Positions 5,681 through 7,165 of a DNA stretch of 7,165 nucleotides are shown one piece after another. A model generated the notes under the pieces. The model was not told the origin of the DNA. It searched no databases and worked only from the letters and a program-made list of their open reading frames with translations. The position numbers and the translations under genes were made by a program. The stretch is from Elusimicrobiota bacterium (GTDB lineage Bacteria > Elusimicrobiota > Elusimicrobia > Elusimicrobiales > Elusimicrobiaceae), in contig JAISVV010000175.1 of the NCBI GenBank assembly GCA_031271365.1, positions 1 through 7,165 of the forward strand, in the 5' to 3' direction. Position 1 is the stretch's first letter; each line of letters begins with the position of its first letter.

Positions 5681-6616
5681 ATGGCAGAGACAGCATTTTC
5701 AATCCTAGTCGCCGATGATGACGAAGTTATCCGTGAAACTTTAAAAGAATCTTTTGCAAACTACGGCTACGAATGCGTGGCGGCCAAAGACGGGCAGGAG
5801 GCCTTTGACGCCGCCCTTAAGCACCACCCTGATTTAATGCTGCTGGATTATAAAATGCCGCTTAAAAGCGGCGGCGAAGTGGCAATGGAAATCCGCAAAT
5901 ACCCCGGCTTTACAAACACGCCCATAGTTATCCTGACCGCGCAAACGGCCAAAGCCGAACGCATAAAAATAATGGCGCAGGATATCGACGACCTTATCTG
6001 CAAACCTACCGACGAGGACGAAATCGTAGCCCGCATAAAAATGCTTTTAAAGCGCAGCCTGCAGCGCATAGACGTAAACCCCCTTACAAAACTGCCGGGC
6101 AATCCTTCAATACAAGCGCGCATTGAAAAAGAGATTAAAAGCGGCCGTAAATTTGCCGTCATCTACGCGGATTTGGATAATTTTAAAGCCTATAACGACG
6201 CCTACGGCTTTGAAGCCGGCGATGTTATTTTGCTTAAAACAGCCGACCTTATAACAAAAGCGGCTTATAAGTTTGACAAGGACGCTTTTGTCGGCAATAT
6301 CGGCGGAGACGATTTTGTTGCCGTTACCTGTTTTGAAGCAGCCATGAACACCGCGCAGGAAATTACCGAACAAATGGAAAAAATGGCCCCCCAGTTTTAT
6401 AACGAGGCCGACAGAGCCAAAGGCTTTATAACCCGCTTTAACCGCCGCGGCGAGGGGCAAAACTTCCCGCTTTTGTCTATATCGGTTTCCGTGGTGCACA
6501 ATAATTTAAAGCCGCTTATCTCTTACGCGCAGGTTTCTTTTATAGCCAGCGAGCTTAAACACTACGCAAAAAGCTGGGAAGGCAACTTTGTCGCCTTTGA
6601 CAGGCGCAATCATTAA
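5681..6616 (+). CDS. Response regulator with GGDEF domain (REC-GGDEF, GGDDF variant)
   Basis: 311 aa, cytoplasmic. REC domain, residues about 6-125: acidic pocket D12-D14, phospho-acceptor D56 (LLDYKMP), T86 (ILTAQ) and K108 (CKP). GGDEF domain, about 133-308: PLTKLPGN (134-141), YADLDNFKAYNDAYGFEAGD (162-181) with metal ligand D164 and the usual N172 and D181, GGDDF (208-212), and DRR near the end. Canonical members are diguanylate cyclases making c-di-GMP when the REC is phosphorylated. Here the signature Glu is Asp and no RxxD inhibitory-site motif precedes it (the region reads FDKDAFVGNIGG), so cyclase activity is uncertain. It follows the C39-like gene by 23 nt; GGGGG at 5671-5675 is a poor ribosome binding site 5 nt before ATG. 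No partner histidine kinase is in the window. Confidence 0.93.
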   Translation: MAETAFSILVADDDEVIRETLKESFANYGYECVAAKDGQEAFDAALKHHPDLMLLDYKMPLKSGGEVAMEIRKYPGFTNTPIVILTAQTAKAERIKIMAQDIDDLICKPTDEDEIVARIKMLLKRSLQRIDVNPLTKLPGNPSIQARIEKEIKSGRKFAVIYADLDNFKAYNDAYGFEAGDVILLKTADLITKAAYKFDKDAFVGNIGGDDFVAVTCFEAAMNTAQEITEQMEKMAPQFYNEADRAKGFITRFNRRGEGQNFPLLSISVSVVHNNLKPLISYAQVSFIASELKHYAKSWEGNFVAFDRRNH

Positions 6617-6673
6617 AGCGGGCCGCCGCATAAACCGGCCGCTGCGGGCCGCTGGCGCAAAATTGCTTTTTTT
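6617..6673 (+). terminator. GC-rich inverted repeat and T-run after the response regulator gene, possible terminator
   Basis: AGCGGGCCGC (6617-6626) pairs with GCGGGCCGCT (6644-6653) in 9 of 10 positions around a 17-nt loop that itself contains CGGCC (6636-6640), able to pair with GGCCG (6647-6651). Seven T residues follow at 6667-6673, but 13 nt after the stem, so this is an imperfect intrinsic terminator. The sequence is also a direct repeat of GCGGGCCGC (6618-6626, 6644-6652). Confidence 0.35.
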
Positions 6674-6681
6674 GATAAAAT
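6673..6681 (+). promoter_or_regulatory. Extended -10 promoter of tRNA(CAU)
   Basis: TGA followed by TAAAAT (6676-6681) has the same form as the other tRNA promoters here. Predicted start near 6688, 5 nt before the tRNA. An alternative -10, TATAAC (6681-6686), would start at the tRNA itself. No clear -35. Confidence 0.5.
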
Positions 6682-6692
6682 ATAACTTATAC

Positions 6693-6766
6693 GCGCCTGT
6701 AGCTCAGTTGGTTAGAGCAATCCGCTCATAACGGATGGGTCACAGGTTCAAGTCCTGTCGGGCGCA
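6693..6766 (+). tRNA. tRNA with anticodon CAU, probably tRNA-Ile2 (lysidine type), else elongator Met
   Basis: Cloverleaf: acceptor GCGCCTG/CGGGCGC (one U-G pair), D stem GCTC/GAGC, anticodon stem ATCCG/CGGAT, loop CTCATAA with anticodon CAT at 6727-6729, variable GGGTC, T stem ACAGG/CCTGT with loop TTCAAGT, discriminator A73, no encoded CCA. It is not the initiator: pair 1-72 is G-C and the anticodon stem lacks the three G-C pairs. C4-G69 and C5-G68 match positions TilS recognises in E. coli tRNA-Ile2, while the G2-C71 and C3-G70 pairs of E. coli elongator tRNA-Met are replaced by C2-G71 and G3-C70. The isoleucine assignment is therefore favoured but not proven. Confidence 0.93.
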
Positions 6767-6779
6767 TGATTTTAAGGAT

Positions 6780-6806
6780 AAAACCCCGCCAAAAGCGGGG
6801 TTTTTT
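6780..6806 (+). terminator. Strong intrinsic terminator after tRNA(CAU)
   Basis: AAAACCCCGC (6780-6789) pairs perfectly with GCGGGGTTTT (6795-6804) around loop CAAAA; the T-run is 6801-6806. It begins 13 nt after the tRNA and should end its transcript, so lysS needs its own promoter downstream or read-through. Confidence 0.9.
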
Positions 6807-6810
6807 AGTT

Positions 6811-6833
6811 TGAGGCCGCAAATTGCGGCCTCA
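6811..6833. repeat. Perfect 10-bp inverted repeat (hairpin) upstream of lysS
   Basis: TGAGGCCGCA (6811-6820), loop AAT, TGCGGCCTCA (6824-6833). GC-rich stem with a minimal loop and no T-run after it on either strand, so it is not a standard terminator. It starts 4 nt after the terminator of tRNA(CAU). Confidence 0.75.
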
Positions 6834-6859
6834 AAGCCGTGCAAAAAATGCACCGCTTT
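6833..6859. repeat. Second inverted repeat upstream of lysS
   Basis: AAAGC-C-GTGCA (6833-6843) pairs with TGCAC-C-GCTTT (6849-6859) around AAAAA, with one central C-C mismatch. It abuts the previous hairpin at base 6833 and ends 27 nt before the lysS ATG. Without a T-run, a role in lysS mRNA stability or translation is possible but unproven. Confidence 0.65.
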
Positions 6860-6874
6860 AAAAAACAACACATC

Positions 6875-6879
6875 AGAGG
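6875..6879 (+). promoter_or_regulatory. Ribosome binding site of lysS
   Basis: AGAGG at 6875-6879 lies 7 nt before the ATG at 6887. It is the only convincing Shine-Dalgarno in the window and fixes the lysS start. Confidence 0.7.
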
Positions 6880-6886
6880 CTAATAT

Positions 6887-7165
6887 ATGCAGGAAAATAA
6901 CGAGCAAAATAATCAGGAAAAAACTACCGGTTTAGACGAAATTATTAAAAATAAATACCGGGAAGCCGCCGAGCTTAAAGCCGCCGGCATAAACCCCTAC
7001 CCCGCGCACATAGACGTAAAAAACACCTGCCTTGAAGCCAAAGAAATGCCCGAGGGCGCCGATGTCGTGGCGGCCGGGCGCGTGGTGCAGCTGCGCTTAA
7101 TGGGCAAGGCCGCGTTTGCGCATATTAAAGACGTGAGCGGCAAACTGCAAATTTACGTGCAAAAA
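6887..7165 (+). CDS. lysS: Lysyl-tRNA synthetase class II, N-terminal part (cut by window edge)
   Basis: 93 codons open to the right edge. After a polar, Asn/Gln/Glu-rich N-terminus (1-13), residues about 16-42 carry the class II LysRS start: an amphipathic helix (EIIKNKYREAAELKAAGINP) followed by YP, equivalent to the RxxKxxxLxxxGxxPYP pattern. Residues about 60-93 begin the OB-fold anticodon-binding domain (VAAGRVVQLRLMGKAAFAHI, then DVSGKLQIYVQK), matching the family pattern GRvmxxRxmGKaxFaxlxDxxGxiQlyv. The enzyme charges tRNA-Lys with lysine. The catalytic class II motifs 1-3 lie beyond the window. The closely related AspRS/AsnRS are less likely because of the GIxPYP and MGKAAFAHI forms. 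It has a true Shine-Dalgarno and two hairpins upstream. Confidence 0.93.
   Translation, partial: MQENNEQNNQEKTTGLDEIIKNKYREAAELKAAGINPYPAHIDVKNTCLEAKEMPEGADVVAAGRVVQLRLMGKAAFAHIKDVSGKLQIYVQK

Noticed and set aside
6617..6653. Repeated GCGGGCCGC as a CRISPR or mobile-element end
   Set aside because: Only two copies 26 nt apart, almost self-complementary and simply explained as one hairpin; no array, transposase or target duplication is seen anywhere in the window.
6767..6886. T-box or lysine riboswitch before lysS
   Set aside because: The leader is short, lacks the T-box consensus and any multi-helix lysine aptamer, and the clear terminator belongs to the tRNA transcript.
6735..6935. Plus-strand open frame of 66 codons between tRNA(CAU) and lysS
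   Set aside because: It begins inside the tRNA, runs through the terminator and hairpins, and overlaps the true lysS start in another frame.

Overview
The window is a gene-dense bacterial chromosomal segment with seven protein genes running to or inside it, one newly resolved small gene of 54 codons, and three single tRNA genes without an encoded CCA. Coding sequence covers most of it. GC is about one half in the housekeeping genes and about 40% in the 2162-2892 block (hand count of 2221-2880). Shine-Dalgarno sequences are mostly absent, AT-rich -10 elements sit very close to start codons, and the protein families are those of a Gram-negative-type bacterium with peptidoglycan. Style and gene set remind me of Elusimicrobiota from gut metagenomes, but this is a low-confidence guess because no taxonomic marker is complete here.

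Layout. 1-753 (minus): the N-terminal 251 codons of a membrane Ser/Thr kinase with a secreted TPR domain; the window cuts it inside the glycine-rich loop. 843-2153 (plus): a CPA-type cation/proton antiporter with an altered ion-binding helix. Convergent to it, 2162-2892 (minus) carries a zeta-toxin-like P-loop kinase gene and a 54-aa gene joined by an ATGA overlap, lying 19 nt downstream of tRNA-Gln(CUG). A short divergent promoter region (2983-3076) then drives murI, whose stop overlaps the start of pgeF by ATGA: a two-gene peptidoglycan precursor operon. tRNA-Pro(UGG) follows, then a C39-like papain-fold protein that has lost its catalytic His, then a REC-GGDEF response regulator with a GGDDF signature. 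Next come tRNA(CAU), most likely the lysidine-modified isoleucine tRNA, a strong intrinsic terminator, two more hairpins, and the first 93 codons of lysS running off the right edge.

How it fits together. MurI makes D-glutamate and PgeF corrects UDP-MurNAc precursors carrying the wrong amino acid, so that operon supplies and proofreads cell-wall precursors. The kinase, the GGDEF regulator and the antiporter are sensing and homeostasis genes with no visible direct link. The zeta-like pair is the best candidate for an accessory module (possible toxin and partner). Recurrent promoter logic is visible: an extended -10 (TGn + TATAAT or TAAAAT) before all three tRNA genes and murI, with the murI ATG placed exactly where transcription should start, suggesting leaderless translation.
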